The translations under genes and the position numbers were made by a program. A DNA stretch of 64,000 bases, from NCBI RefSeq assembly GCF_963678635.1, contig NC_087063.1:66764471-66828470 (forward strand), read 5' to 3'. The notes beneath the pieces are model-generated. The model saw only the letters and a program-made list of their open reading frames with translations, was not told the DNA's origin and made no database searches. This DNA is from Symsagittifera roscoffensis (taxonomy: Eukaryota; Xenacoelomorpha; Acoela; Convolutidae). Every line of letters starts with the position of its first letter. Within the stretch, counting starts at the first letter, position 1. Shown one piece after another: positions 1 through 14,280 of this stretch.

Positions 1-366
1 AATCGACGATGCCGATCAATTAGTTACTCTAAAGTGTCCCCCCTTTTTACACTTTACAACCACCAGCCTCTAACCTAACCAGCCCCCCTTCTAACCTCCC
101 CCCCTCTTTAGCCCCCCCTCTTTCTCTTTTATACTGTCTCAAGACCTCCCGGTACTGTCCCAACACTTCTAAGTACTGTCCGAAGACCTCCCGGTACTGC
201 CCCAACACTTCTATGTACTGTCCCAAGACTTCCCTGGTGCTGTCTCAAGACTTCTAGGTACTGTCCCAAGACTTCCCTGGTGCTGTCCCAAGACTTCTAG
301 GTACTGTCCCAAGATTTGCTGGTACTGTCCCAAGACTTTCTGGTACTGTTCCAAGACTTTCTGTTA

Positions 367-532
367 CTGTCCCAAGACTGCCTGTCCCAAGACTGCCTGT
401 CCCAAGACTGTCAGTCCCAAGACTGCCTGTCCCAAGGCTGCCTGCCCCAAGACTGCCTGTCCCAAGACTGCCTGTCCCAATACTGCCTGTCCCAAGACTG
501 CCTGTCCCAAGACTGCCTGTCCCAAGACTGCC
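367..532. repeat. 15-bp minisatellite, about 11 copies
   Basis: Tandem copies of CTGTCCCAAGACTGC with a few point variants (for example CCAAGGC and CCAATAC). Just upstream (about 130-366) are longer degenerate relatives of the same core (CTGTCCCAAGAC plus a variable TTCT/TTTCTGG tail), which probably represent the ancestral array. Confidence 0.9.
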
Positions 533-1390
533 TTCAACCACTGTAACTTGTACCAACACGAGCTCTAGTCAAAATTTTTCCAAAAAACCCAACCTTACTG
601 GCCAAAAATTCAAATCACTAACCCCCTTGTATTTATCTCTTTTAATATTTTGATTCAAGTTGAAACCCACCTTGTTCTAGTTGTCTTGTAATCACTTGTT
701 TGTCCAAAACGGATTAAAACTTCTACCCCAAAAGCGCCAAAAATTTAACAGAGAAAAAGAAAAAAAATGAATATCGATAAAAGCAAAAAAAATGTACCCA
801 CCTAAAATTCAAAGGTGACTTGTGTCAACCCTTTATCTGAACAACAACAAAAAAATGTCTGGTAACTGATTGCCACGCGTTCTCCTCCCCCTGCTAGCGA
901 TCTTATGGGGTATCACAAAAACGGTCTATGTCCGTTCCCCCCTCCCGATCCGACCAGGGTACCTACCTTAATTCGATGTTAAATTCGGATATCCGCTTCT
1001 AATAACCGATGCGTGAGAGACTGTAATGTAACTAAATCGACGATGCCGGTCAATTAGTTACTCTAATGTGTCCCCCCTGTTTACACTTTACAACCACCAA
1101 CCTAACCTAACCAGCCCCCCTTCTAACCTCCCCCCTCTTTAGCCCCCCTCTTTTATACTGTCCCAAGACCTCCCGGTACTGTCCCAACACTTCTATGTAC
1201 TGTCCCAAGACCTCCCGGTACTGCCCCAACACTTCTATGTACTGTCCCAAGACTTCCCTGGTGCTGTCTCAAGACTTCTAGGTACTGTCCCAAGACTTCC
1301 CTGATGCTGTCCCAAGACTTCTAGGTACTGTCCCAAGACTTGCTGGTACTGTCCCAAGACTTTCTGGTACTGTCCCAAGTATTTCTGTTA

Positions 1391-1768
1391 CTGTCCCAAG
1401 ACTGCCTGTCCCAAGACTGCCTGTCCCAAGACTGTCTGTCCCAAGACTGCCTGTCCCAAGACTGCCTGTCCCAAGACTGCCTGTCCCAAGACTGCCTGTC
1501 CCAAGACTGCCTGTCGCAAGACTGCCTGTCCCAAGACTGCCTGTCCCAAGACTGCCTGTCCCAAGACTGTCTGTCCCAAGACTGCCTGTCCCAAGACTGC
1601 CTGTCCCAAGACTGCCTGTCCCAAGACTGCCTGTCCCAAGACTGTCTGTCCCAAGACTGCCTGTCCCAAGACTGCCTGTACCAAGACTGCCTGTCCCAAG
1701 ACTGCCTGTCTCAAGACTGCCTGTCCCAAGACTGCCTCTCCCAAGACTGCCTGTCCCAATACTGCCTT
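1391..1768. repeat. 15-bp minisatellite, about 25 copies
   Basis: Same 15-bp unit as at 367-532 but expanded to about 25 copies, in register with the 5-residue periodic peptides seen in both strands (SQDCL on plus, GTGSL on minus). Variants such as GACTGTC recur at intervals, suggesting that blocks of several units were copied together. Confidence 0.92.
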
Positions 1769-2395
1769 GAACCACTGTACCTTGTACCACCACTTGAGCT
1801 CTAGTAAAAAAATTCCCAAAAAACCAAACCTTACTAACCAAAAGTTCAAATCACCAACCCCCTTGTATTTATCTCTTTTAATATTTTGATGCAAGTTGAA
1901 ACCCAACTTAGTCTAGGTGTCTTATGATCACCTGTATGTCCAAAACCGATCAAAACTTTCTTCTCCGAAAACGACAAAAATTTAACAGAGAGAGAGAGAA
2001 AAAAATAAATATCAATAAAAGCAAAAAAAAATGTACCCACCTAAAATTCAAAGGTGACTTGTGTCAACCCTTTATCTGTACAACAACAAAAAAATGTCTG
2101 GTAACTGATTGCCACGCGTTCTCCTCCCCCCTGCTAGCGATCTTATGGGGTATCACAAAAACTGTCTATGTCCGTTCCCCCCTCCCGATCCGACCATGGT
2201 ACCTACCTTAATTCGAAGTTAAATTTGGATATCCGCTTCTTATAACCGACGCGTGTAAGAATCTAATGTAACTAAATCGACGATGCCGATCAATTAGTTA
2301 CTCTAATGTGTCCCCCTTTTTTACACTTTACAACCACCAATCTCTAACCTAACCAGCCCCCTTCTAACCTCCCCCCTTTTTAGCCCCCCTCTTAA

Positions 2396-4049
2396 GCTGA
2401 AAAATTACCTTAAGCGCCGGGTGCTAAACCTCTCGAGAGAAAACCATAGAACCTGTTTCCATGGCCTGCTTGAGTAAAAACTTCCTCAAAACAGTGAGTT
2501 TCCGCTTATCCACTTTTACTCTTATCTCCTATAATGTAATGTGGATTTTAACGATACCCGTTTGACCAACTTGAAAACAACCCCGTCCTCTCTTGTTGCT
2601 CTGATTCCGTGCTAGTTGTTTCCTTGACTTGTCCTGCACCTGATCACCGGCACCAATTTTCCACTTGGCTGGTCGCCTGTTCCAGTCAAGTCTCCTAATG
2701 GTCCAGCTGAGTTGCAAGCTATCTGAAAACCCATTACAACGCCCCACACTCGGGCACCTTTTCAGATTGCTGAAATGATCGAAACAATCGGTCTTATGAA
2801 AAACAGTTTGATTATGCTATTTAAATAATATAAAGGTTTGATCCAACTAATTTTTTTTGTTTTACATTTTTTGTTCTTTTTTATGTCCTTTTTCGGTTTT
2901 TTGTTTCGTTTTTTTGTCCCCCTTAGCTACTAGTTACCCCCTCTTACTCGGTTAGCTAAGCCTCGTTCGGAGAGCGTACCAGAAAGTTTTCTCGAGTTTT
3001 CTTAAAAAGCTATCACGGTGCAACAGGAAGGTTTACACGTTCCCGCTGAACAGTACCATCAGTACTCTGGAATGGGCATGTAGCCCGGAGCTGCGTCAAG
3101 TGGGTTCGATTCCGTAGTCATGATGTCGTAAAAACACCCAGGAGCGCCAAAAAAACACTATGTAACAGTCGCCTACTTCGGTCACTTATAAGGCTTAAGA
3201 AGAATAGGCCCTTTAATCATTGGCTCAAGAGTCAGGGACACTATCTCTCGCGTTTTTCTACCTCAAAACGGTCGGAGCCAATTTGGTTCGCTTATGAGAC
3301 TAAAAACCCGTTACAGCTTAAAGACCACTACCAAAATACAGCCCCCACTCTAGAAAATAAGAACGTCCCCATACTCAGGTCTCAAAATACCCAAAATACA
3401 CGATCGTCGTTAAAAACAGGGTAGGAACAATCCGCACGGTTATTTTTTATTAGACAGTGAAATTTTGATCCATTTCAGATGGATCAACCTAAAACTCGCC
3501 TTATCTCAACATAACAATCATAAAACACACTCGAGAAAACTAAATTGGGTACTCACATATCAGCACATTCAGGAATTGGAGTAACTAAATCAGTAACCAA
3601 CTCGAGAATTAAGTATGATAACATGAGAAGTTTTTATACTAAGTAATTTTAACAAGGGAAATAAGTTTGGACTCAAGAATCGAAGTTTTGGTCTGAACCA
3701 TTGGGACACCCCAGCTGTCCACCTTTCCACTGAGGGTTCACTCTAGTTCAGCTCAAATAATTATATTCTTCTTTCGCAATCGATTCTTCTCCTATCTCAG
3801 GATGAGACGGCTCTGCTCGCGTTTATTTTGTATCTGGAAATTGCGAATGGCAATTTTACGCTGCTTTTTCAAGCACTTTCCCGTGATTGTAAATCAGATG
3901 TTCTGATCTTGTATTTCTGATATTTTCAGTTTTCGCGAGGAAGTTGAGCATGACAGGCTCCATTCGAAATTTTGAAAATCTAAAATTTCTCACAAAATTA
4001 CGTAGTTCGTGTTCCTCAAGATCAAACTTCCAAATATGACCGACTGGCA
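2396..4049. other. unassigned sequence, no gene seen
   Basis: No frame shows recognisable protein similarity or exon structure. There is a T-rich stretch near 2850-2930 and a weak tRNA B-box-like string near 3105 (GGGTTCGATTCC) without a convincing cloverleaf. Satellite homology starts close to 4050. Confidence 0.5.
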
Positions 4050-7000
4050 CAAGAGTTGAGGGGAACTGGTTTGATTTTTTTTTGATTTTTGGTCAAATTT
4101 TGAGCAAAAGGCGAACAAGCAAGCTTAAAATTGCTTATTTATGTAATATATAGGCCGCAAAAATTTATATCAACCAAATAAAGTTAATTCTTAGAATTTT
4201 TTGAGCGAAATGGGAATCATAAACTTGGAAAAATCAAAAAAATTCTCCAACAAAAAAGTTGAAATATTTTTGTTTTCTTTTTTAAAACATTGTAGGTTTT
4301 TTAACCACATTTCTACAAAAACTGTTTTGCAATGTGACGTCCTTGCCTGACTTCATACTTTGATATTAGCCATTTTGGTATAAAAGATGTATTTCTGAAA
4401 CTCAAACTGATAATTACTTAACTATGTAAACATTGATCAATTATTCTACCAAATATAGAAAGATTCAACCGAGCTGTATTACAACTGATCAAATAGTGAA
4501 AGAAAAATTTGTCCAACCATGCTCTGACTTGCTCCATTTGATAGATAGATTCTAGAGGAAGAGGTCTGACACAAGCATCCCTCAGTGAAAGATATGTCTA
4601 ACCGCTCAAAACATTTTGCAACAATATTAAACACTGATAGCCAGAAGCATTAAATAATAACTTAACCGCTCGTGAAAAACCTACCACAAGACAAAATATC
4701 AGACCGAAAATACTGTATGACTATATGTCCAATTTGCCTGTTTTGCTATGACTTTCGAAGAAGCCTAATTTGTATTTTTTTTGGTCAGATTCAGGAACCA
4801 CAAAGAATCTTCAGAACGGCTCGAATTATCTCATATTGCAGCCCTTTCAACCGTGATTTGAAAACCTTTTAAAAAACTGCGAGGAAGTTCTCCCAGAGTT
4901 GAGAGAAACTAGTTTGAATTTTTTTGGTTTTTGGTCTAATTTTGAGCAAAAGGCAAGCGAGAAAACTCAAAAATGCTTTTTTATGTATAATTAAAGCCGC
5001 AAAAATTTAGTTTCACTCGAAAAAAAATATTTTTTGGATTTTTTTGACCGAAATGGGAATCATAAACTTCGAAAATTCAAAAAAAATATCCGACAAAAAA
5101 CTGGAAAATATTTTAACTTTTTTGTTTTATAGAACATAGAACATTGCATGCTTTTTTAATCACTTTTGTAGTGTGTGAACATAGAACATAAAAAGTGTTT
5201 TGCAATGTGACGCCCATGCCTAACGTCATGTTTTGATATTAGCCATTTTGATATAAAAGATGTATTTCTGAAACTCAAACTGATAGTTACTTAACTAAGT
5301 AAACATTGTTCACTAATTCTACCAAATATAGAAAAATTCAACCGAGCTGTATTACAACTGATCAAATAGTGAAAGAAAAATTCGTCCAACCATGCCCTGA
5401 CTTGCGCCATTTGATAGATAGATTCTAGAGGAAGAGGTCTGACACAAGCATTCCTATGTGAAAGATATGTGTAACCGCTCAAAACATATTACAACAATAA
5501 TAAACACTGATAGCCAGTAGCGTCAAAGAAAAACTTAACCGTTCGCGAATACCCTACAACAAGACAAAATGTCGGACAGAAAAGAATGTATCTGACTAGA
5601 TATCCATTTTGCCTGTTTTCCTATGACTGAAACCTAGGTTGTAGTTTTTCGGTCAGATTCGGCAACCACAAACAATCTTTAGAATGGGTCGAATTATATA
5701 TCATATTGCAGCCCTTTTAACCGTAATTTGAAAGACTTTAAAAAAACTGCAAAAAAAATCTCCCAGAGCTGAAAGAAACTAGTTTGTATTCTTTAATTTT
5801 TGGTCTAATTTTGAGCAAAAGGCAAGCGGGCAAGCTCAGAATTGCTAATTTATGTATGAATCAAGCCGCAAAAATTTAGTTTCAGTCAAATAATGCTATT
5901 TTTTTGATTTTTTGGAGCCAAAAGGGAATCATAAACTTCGAAAATTCAAAAAAAAAATTCTTCAACAAAAAACTGGAAAAAACTTTGACTTTTTTTTACA
6001 AAATTGCATGTTTTTTTAAATCTTTTTCTGTAAAAAGTGTTTTGCAATGTGACGCCCATGCCTGACGTCGTATTTTGATATTTGCCATTTTGGTATAAAA
6101 GATGTATTTCTGAAGCTCAAACTGATTTTTACTTAAATACGTAAACATTGATCACGATTTCTACCAAACATAGAAATATTTAACCGAGCTGTATTACAAC
6201 TGATCAAAATAGTGAAAGAATAAATTCATCCAACCATGCTCTGACTTGCTCCGGTCGATAGATAGATTCTAGAGGAATAGGTCTGACCCAAGCATCCCTC
6301 AGTGAAAGATATGTCTAACAGCTCAAAACAAATTACAACAATATTAAACACTGATAGCTAGTAGCGTTAATGAAAAACTTAACCGCTCGTGTATAACCTA
6401 CCAGAAGACAAAAAATCAAAAAGAAAAGACTTTATATGACTGCATATCCAATTTGCCTGTTTTCCTATGACTGTCGAAGAAACCTAAGTTGTAGTTTTTT
6501 TGGTCAGATTCTGGAACCACAAACAATCTTCAGAACGGCTCGAATTATATATCATATTGCAGCCCTTTCAACCGTGATTTGAGAACATTTAAAAAAAACT
6601 GCGAAGAAATTCTCCCAGAGTTGAGAGAATTTGACTGTTTTCCTATGACTGTCGAGGAAACCTAAGTTGTACTTTTTCCGGTCAGATTCGGGAACCACAA
6701 ACAATCTTCAGAATGGGTCGAATTATATATCACATTGCAGCCCTTTTAACCGTGTTTTGAAAATCTTTTAAAAAAACTGCAAAAAAGTTCTACCAGAGTT
6801 GAGAGAATCAAGTTTGAATTTTTTGGTTTTTGGTCTAATTTTGAGCAAAAGGCAAGCGAGCAAACTCAAAAATGCTTATTTATGTATAATTTAAGCCGCA
6901 AAAGTTTAGTTTCAAACCAATAAAATTAGTTTTCGGATTTTTTTGAGCGAAATGGGAATCATAAATTCGAAAATTCAAAAAAAAATTATCCGACAAAAAA

Positions 7001-10000
7001 CTGCAAAAAATTTTAACTTTTTTTTTCTGAACATTGCATGTTTTTTTAATCACTTTTCTATAAAAAGTGTTTTGCAATGTGACGTCCATGCCTGACGTCA
7101 TGTTTTGATATCAGCCATTTTGGCATAGAAGATGTATTTCTGAAACTCAAACTGATAATTACTTAACTAAGTAAACATTGATCACTAATTCTACAAAACA
7201 TAGAAATATTTAACCGAGCTGTAATACAACTGATCAAAAGAGTGAAAGACTAAATTCATCCAACCATGCTCTGGCTTTCTCCGATCGATAGATAGATTCG
7301 AGAGGAATAGGTCTGACAGAAGCATTCCTCAGTGAAATATATGTCTAACCGCTCAAAATATATTACAACAAAAATAAACACTGGTAGCCAGTAGCTTCAA
7401 AGAAAAATTTAACCGTTCGTGAATACCCTACAACAAGACAAAATTTCAGACAGAAAATAATGTATATGACAAGATATCCATTTTGCCTGTTTTCCTATGA
7501 CTGTCGAAGAAACCTAAGTTGTAGTTTTTCGGTCAGATTCGGGAACCACAAACAATCTTTAGAATGGGTGGAATTATATATCATATTGCATCCCTTTTAA
7601 CCGTGATTTGACAGACTTTAAAAAAACTGCAAAAAAATCTCACAGAGCTGAGGGAAACTAGTTTGAATTCTTTGATTTTTGGTCTAAGTTTGAGCAAAAG
7701 GCATGCGAGCAAGCTCAGAATTGCTAATTTATGTATATTTTAGGCCGCAAAAATTTAGTTTCAGTCAAATAAAGTTATTTTTTGGATTTTTTTGAGCCAA
7801 AAGGGAATCATAAACTTCGAAAATTCAAAAAAATTCTTCAACAAAAAACTGGAAAAAATTTTAACTTTTTCTTTTTTAGAATATTGCATGTTTTTTAAAT
7901 CCTTTTTCTATAAAAACTGTTTTGCAAGGTGACGTCCATGCCTGACGTCGTATTTTGATATTAGCCATTTTTTATAAAAGATGTATATCTGAAGCTCAAA
8001 CTGATTATTACTTAACTACGTAAACATTGATCACGAATTCTACCAAACATAGAATTATTTAACCGAGCTGTAGAACAACTGATCAAAATAGTGAAAGAAT
8101 AAATTCATCCAACCATGCTCTGACTTGCTCCGGTCGATAGATAGATTCTAGAGGAATAGGTCTGACCCATGCATCCCTCAGTGAAAGATATGTCTAACAG
8201 CTCAAAACATATTACAACAATTAATCGCTCGTGTATAACCTACCAGAAGACAAAAAATCAAACAGAAAAGACTTTGTATGACTGCATATCCATTTTGCCT
8301 GTTTTCCTATGACTGTCCAAGAAACCTAAGTTGTAGTTTTTCGGTCAGATTCAGGAACCACAAACAAACTTCAGAATGGGTCAAATTATATATCATATTG
8401 CGGCCCTTTCAGTCGTGATTTGAAAGACTAAAAAAAAATGCGAAAAAATTTTCCCAGAGTTTAAGAAAACTAGTATGAAATTTTTGATTTTTGGTCGCTT
8501 CGAAAAATCAAAAAAATTTTCCGAACAAAAAACTGGAAAAATGTTTGGTTTTTTGTTTTTTAGAACATTGTATGTTTTTTGATCCTTTTTCTACAAAAAC
8601 TGTTGTGCAATGTGAAGTCCTTGCCTGACTTCATACTTTGATATTAGCCATGTTGTTATAAAAAATGTATTTCTGAAGCTCAAACTGATAATTACTTACG
8701 TAAACAATTATCACTAGTTCTACCAAACATAGAAAACTTTGACCGAGCTGTAATACAACTGATCAAAATAGTGAAAGAAAAAAGTCATCCAACCATTATC
8801 TGACTCGCTCCGATCGATAGATAGATTCTAGAGGAATAGGTTTGACTCAAGCATCCCTCAGTGAAAGATATGTTTAGCCGCTCAAAACATATTACAAAAA
8901 TAATAAACACTGAAAGCCAGTAGCGTCAATGAATAACTTAACCGCACGTAGACAAAATATCAGACAGAGAAGGCTGTATATGAAACGACATCCAATTTGC
9001 CTGTTTTGCTATGACTGTCGAAGATACCTAGTTGTAGTTTTTCGGTCAGATTCAGGAACCACAAACAATCTTCAGAATGGGTCGATTAAAATATCATATT
9101 GCAGCCCTTTCAGTCGTGATTTGAAAGAATTAAAAAAAAAACTGCGAAAAAACTCTCCCAGAGTTGAAAACAACTAGTGTGAAATTTTTGATTTTTGGTC
9201 ACTTCGAAAAATCAAAAAAAAATCTCCGAACAAAAAACTGGAAATTATTTTGATTTTTTGTTTTTTAGAACATTGTATATTTTTGTAATCACTTTTCTAC
9301 AAAAACTGTTTTGCAATGTGAGGTCCTTGCCTGGCGTCATACTTTGATAATAGCCATTTTGGTATAAAAGATGTATATCTGAAGCTCAAACTGATTATTA
9401 CTTAACTACGTAAACATTGATCACGAATTCTACCAAACATAGAATTATTTAACCGAGCTGTAGAACAACTGATCAAAATAGTGAAAGAATCAATTCATCT
9501 AACCATTTTCTGACTTGCTCCGGTCGATAGATAGGTTCTAGAGGAAAAGGTCTGACTCAAGCAACCCTCAGTGAAAGATATGTCTAACTGCTTAAAACAT
9601 ATTACATCAATAATAAACACTGATAGCCAGTAGCGTTAATGAAAAACTGAACCGCTCGTGAATAACCTACCACAAGACAAAATATCAGACAGAAAAGACT
9701 GTATATGGCACGACATCCAAGTTGCTTGTTTTGCTATGACTGTCGAAGATATCTAAGTTGTAGTTTTTCGGTCAGATTTAGGAACCACAAACAATCTTCA
9801 AAATGGGTCGAATATTATATCATATTGCAGCTCTTTCATTCGTGATTTGAAAAATATTTTAAAAAAAATTGCGAAAAAAATTCTCCCAGTGTTGAGAGAA
9901 GCTAGTTTGAAATTTTTTATTTTTGGTCACTTCAAAAATTCAAAAAAAAATTCTCCGAACTAAAAAACTGGAAAACACTTTGATTTTTTCATTTTTAATC

Positions 10001-11486
10001 ACTTCTCTACAAAAAATGTTTTGCAATGTGAAGTCCCAGCCTGACGTCATACACTGATTGTAGCCCTTTTGAAATGAAAGATGAATTTCTGGAGCTCAAA
10101 CTGATAATTACTTAACTACGTAAACAATGATCAATACTTCTACCAAACATAGAAAGATTTAACCGAGCTGTAATACAACTGATCAAAATAGGGAAAGAAG
10201 AAAATCATTCAACCATGCTCTGATTCGCTCCGATCGATAGATAGATTCTAGAGGAATAGGTCTGACCCAAGCATTCCTCAGTTAAAGATATGTCTAACCG
10301 CTCAAAACATCAATAATAAACACTGACAGCCAGTAGCGTTAATGAAGAACTTAACCGCTCGTGAATAACCTACCACAAGACAGAATATCAGACAGAGAAG
10401 ACTGCATATGACTTTACATCCATTTGCCTGCTTTGCTGTGACTGTCGAAGATACCTAAGTTGTAGTTTTTCGGTCAGATTCAGGAACCACAAACAATCTT
10501 CAAAATGGAACGAATTTTATATCATTTTGCAGCCTTTCAGTCGTGAATTGAAAGATATATAAAAAAACTGCGAAAAAAATTCTCCCAGTGTTGAGAGAAG
10601 CCAGTTTAAAATTTTTTGATTTTTGGTCACTTCAAAAATTCAAAAAAAAATTCTCCGAACAAAAAAAACTGGAAAACACTTTGATTTTTTCATTTTTTGA
10701 ATGTCGTATGTTTTTTAATCACTTCCCTACAAAAAATGTTTTGCAATGTGACGTCCCAGCCTGACGTCATACACTGATTGTAGCCCTTTTGCAATGAAAG
10801 ATCAACTTCTGGAGCTCAAACTGATAATTACTTAACTAAGTAAACATTGTTCACTAATTCTACCAAACATAGAAAAATTTAAACGAGCTGTAATACAACT
10901 GATCAAAATAGTGAAAGAATAAAATCATTCAAATATGCTCTGACTTGCTCCGATCGATAGATAGATATTAGGGGAAAAGGTCTGACCCAAGCATCCCTCA
11001 GTGAAAGATATGTCTAACCGCTCAAAACATAGTTTAACAATATTAAATAATGATTATTAGCGCTAATGAATAACTTAACCCCTCGTGAATAATCTACCAC
11101 AAGACAGAATATCAGACAGAGAAGACTGTATATGAAACGACATCCAATTTGCCTGTTTTACTATGACTTTCGAAGATACCTAGTTGTAGTTTTTCGGTCA
11201 GATTCAGGAACCACAAACAAACTTCATCATGGGTCGAATAATATATCATATTGCAGCACTTTCAGTCGTGAGTTGAAAGAATTTAAAAAAAAAACTGCGA
11301 AAAATTTCTCCCAGAGTTGAAAACAACAAGTGTGAAATTTTTGATTTTTGGTCACTTCGAAAAATCAAAAAAAAAATCTCCGAACAAAAAAACTGGAAAT
11401 TATTTTGATTTTTTCTTTTTTAGAACATTGTATGTTTTTGTAATCTTTTTTCTGCAAAAACTGTTTTGTAATGTGAGGTCCTCGCC

Positions 11487-11525
11487 TGACGTCATACTTT
11501 GATATTAGCCATTTTGGTATAAAAG
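11487..11525 (+). promoter_or_regulatory. CRE-like plus TATA-like module in a satellite monomer (example 1)
   Basis: TGACGTCA at 11487-11494 is the consensus ATF/CREB palindrome. TATAAAAG at 11518-11525 follows after 23 bp. A degenerate half site (TGAGGTC) lies just upstream. The arrangement recurs across monomers with the same spacing. Promoter activity is inference only. Confidence 0.35.
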
Positions 11526-14280
11526 ATGTATTTCTGGAGCTTAAACTGATAATTAATTAACTACGTAAAGATCATTAATCCTACCAAACATAGAAAGATT
11601 TAACGAGCTGTAATACGACAGATCAAAATAGTGAAAGAATCAATTCATCTAACCATTGTCTGACTTGCTCCGGTCGATAGATAGATTCTAGAGGAAAAGG
11701 TCTGACTCAAGCAACCCTCAGTGAAAGATATGTCCAACCGCTCAAAACATATTACAACAAAAATAAACACTGATAGCCAGTAGCGTTAATGAAAAACTTA
11801 ACCGCTCGTAAATAACCTACCACAAGACAAAATATCAGACAGAAAAGACTGTATATGGCACGACATCCAAGTTGCCTGTTTTGCTATGACTGTCGAAGAT
11901 ACCTAAGTTGTAGTTTTTCGGTCAGATTCAGGAACCACAAACAATCTTCACAATGGGTCGAATTTTATATCATTTTGCAGCCTTTCAGTCGTGAATTGAA
12001 AGATATTCAAAAAAACTGCGAAAAAATTCTCCCAGTGTTGAGAGAAGCTAGTTTGAATTTTTTTATTTTGGGTCACTTAAAAAATTCAAAAAAAATTCTC
12101 CGAACAAAAAAACTGGAAAACACTTTGATTTTTTCATTTTTTGAACATTGTATGTTTTTTAATCACTTCTCTGCAAAAAATGTTTTGCGATGTGATGTCC
12201 CAGCTTGACGTCATACACTGATTGTAGCCCTTTTGAAATGAAAGGAGAATTTCTGGAGCTCAAACTGATAATTACTTAACTACGTAAACAATGATCAATA
12301 ATTCTACCAAACATAGAAAGATTTAACTGAGCTGTAATACAACTGATCAAAATAGTGAAAGAAGAAAATCATTCAATCATGCTCTGATTTGCTCCGATCG
12401 ATAGATAGATTCTAGAGGAATAGGTTTGACCCAAGCATCCCTCAGTAACAGCTCAAAACATTTTACATCAATAATAAACACTGACAGCCAGTAGCGTTAA
12501 TGAAGAACTTAACCGCTCGTGAATAATCTACCACAAGACAGAATATCGGACAGAGAAGACTGTATATGACTTTACATCCATTTGCCTGTTTTGCTATGAT
12601 TGTCGAAGATACCTAAGTTGTAGATTTTCGGTCAGATTCAGGAACCACAAACAATCTTCAGAATGGGTCGAATTTTATATCATTTTGCAGCCTTTTAGTC
12701 GTGATTTGAAAGATATTGAAAAAAACTGCGAAAAAAAATCTCCCAGTGTCAAGAGAAGCTCTTTTGAATTTTTTGATTTTTGGTCACTTCAAAAATTCAA
12801 AAAAAAATTCTCCGAACAAAAAAACTGGAAAATTTTTTTTTGAAATTTTCATTTTTAGAACATTGTATGTTTTTTAATCACTTTTCTACAAAAAAAATGA
12901 TTTGCAATGTGACGTCCCAGCCTGACGTCATACACTGATATTAGCCATTTTTGAAAAAAAGATGAAATTCTGGAGCTCAAAGTGATAATCACTTAAGTAT
13001 GTAAACATTGATCACTAATTCAACTAAACATAGAAAGATTTATTCGAGCTGTAATACAACTGATCAAAATGGTGAAAGAATGAACTCATACAACCATGCT
13101 CTGACTTGCTCTGATCGATAGATAGATTCCTAAGCATCCCTCAGTGAAAGATATGTCTAACCGCTCGAAACATGTTACAACATTAATAAACACTGAAAGC
13201 CAGTACCGTTAATGAATAAATTAACCGCTCGTGATTAACCTACCACAAAACAAAATCTCAGACAGAGAATACTGGTAATGATATGACTTCCAATTTGCTT
13301 GTTTTGCTATGACTGTCGAAGATACCTAAATTGTAGTTTTTCGTTCAGATTCAGGAACCACAAACAATCTTCAGAATGGGCCGAGTTATAAATCATTTTG
13401 CAGCCCATTAAACCGTGATTTGGAAGACTTTAAAAAACTGCAAAAAAAATTCCGCCAGGGTTGAGAGAAAGTAGTTTGAGTTTTTTGATTTTTGATCTAA
13501 TTTCGAGCAAACGGCGAGCAAGCAAGCTCAAAATTGCTTATTTATGTAAAATTTAAGCCGCAAAGACTTAATTTCACTCGAATAAATTTAATTATTTTTT
13601 GAAATTATCGAGCGAATTGGGAATCAAAAATTTCGAAAAGTCAAAAAAATTCAACAACAAAAAGCTGGAAAAAATTTTGATTTTTTCATTTTCAAAACAT
13701 TTTATGTTTTTTTTTAGCCACTTTTCAACAAAAAACTGATTTACAATGTGACGTCCCAGCCTGACGTCTTACACTGATATTAGCCATTTTTGTATAAAAA
13801 ATGGATTTCTGGAGCTCAAACTGTTAATTATTTAACTACGCAAACATTGATCACTAATTCTTCCAAACATAGAAAAATTCAACCGAGCTGTCATACAACT
13901 GATCAAAATAGCGAAAGAATAAATTCATCCAATCATGCTCTGACTTGCTTCGATCGATAGATAGATTCTAGAGGATTGGGTCTGACCCAAGCATCCCTCA
14001 GTGAAAGATATGTCTAACCGCTCAAAACATATTACAACAATCATAAAAAGTGATAGCCAGTAGCGTTAATTAATAACTTAACCGCTCGTGAAAAACCTAC
14101 CACAAGACAAAATATCAGACAGAAAATACTGTATGACTAAATATCCAATTTGCCTGTTTTCCTATGACTGTCGAAGAAACCTAAGTTGTAATTTTTTCGG
14201 TCAGATTCGGGAACCACAAACAATCTTCAGAATGGGTCGAATTATATATCATATTGCAGCCCTTTAAACCGTGATTTGGA

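Larger units (their letters stand above)
1..2395. repeat. macro-tandem repeat, two full units and a truncated third
   Basis: The same opening block (AATCGACGATGCCG followed by a C-rich stretch) occurs at 1, about 1035 and about 2276, giving unit lengths of about 1034 and 1241 bp. Each full unit has a C-rich stretch, degenerate CTGTCCCAAGAC-type repeats, a pure 15-bp minisatellite, then about 500 bp of common unique sequence. The length difference between units is explained mostly by minisatellite copy number. The third unit breaks off near 2395. No gene is supported here: long open frames on both strands come from the repeat unit being a multiple of three. Confidence 0.9.

Noticed and set aside
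254-1906. Long repetitive open frames on both strands (SQDCL and GTGSL repeats)
   Set aside because: They follow from a 15-bp tandem unit with no stops; open in several frames at once, with no start context or splice support.
2529-2747. 72-codon minus-strand frame
   Set aside because: No similarity, no splice context, and length expected by chance.
3060-3130. Possible tRNA gene (GGGTTCGATTCC)
   Set aside because: The B-box-like string lacks a matching T-stem, acceptor stem and good A-box.
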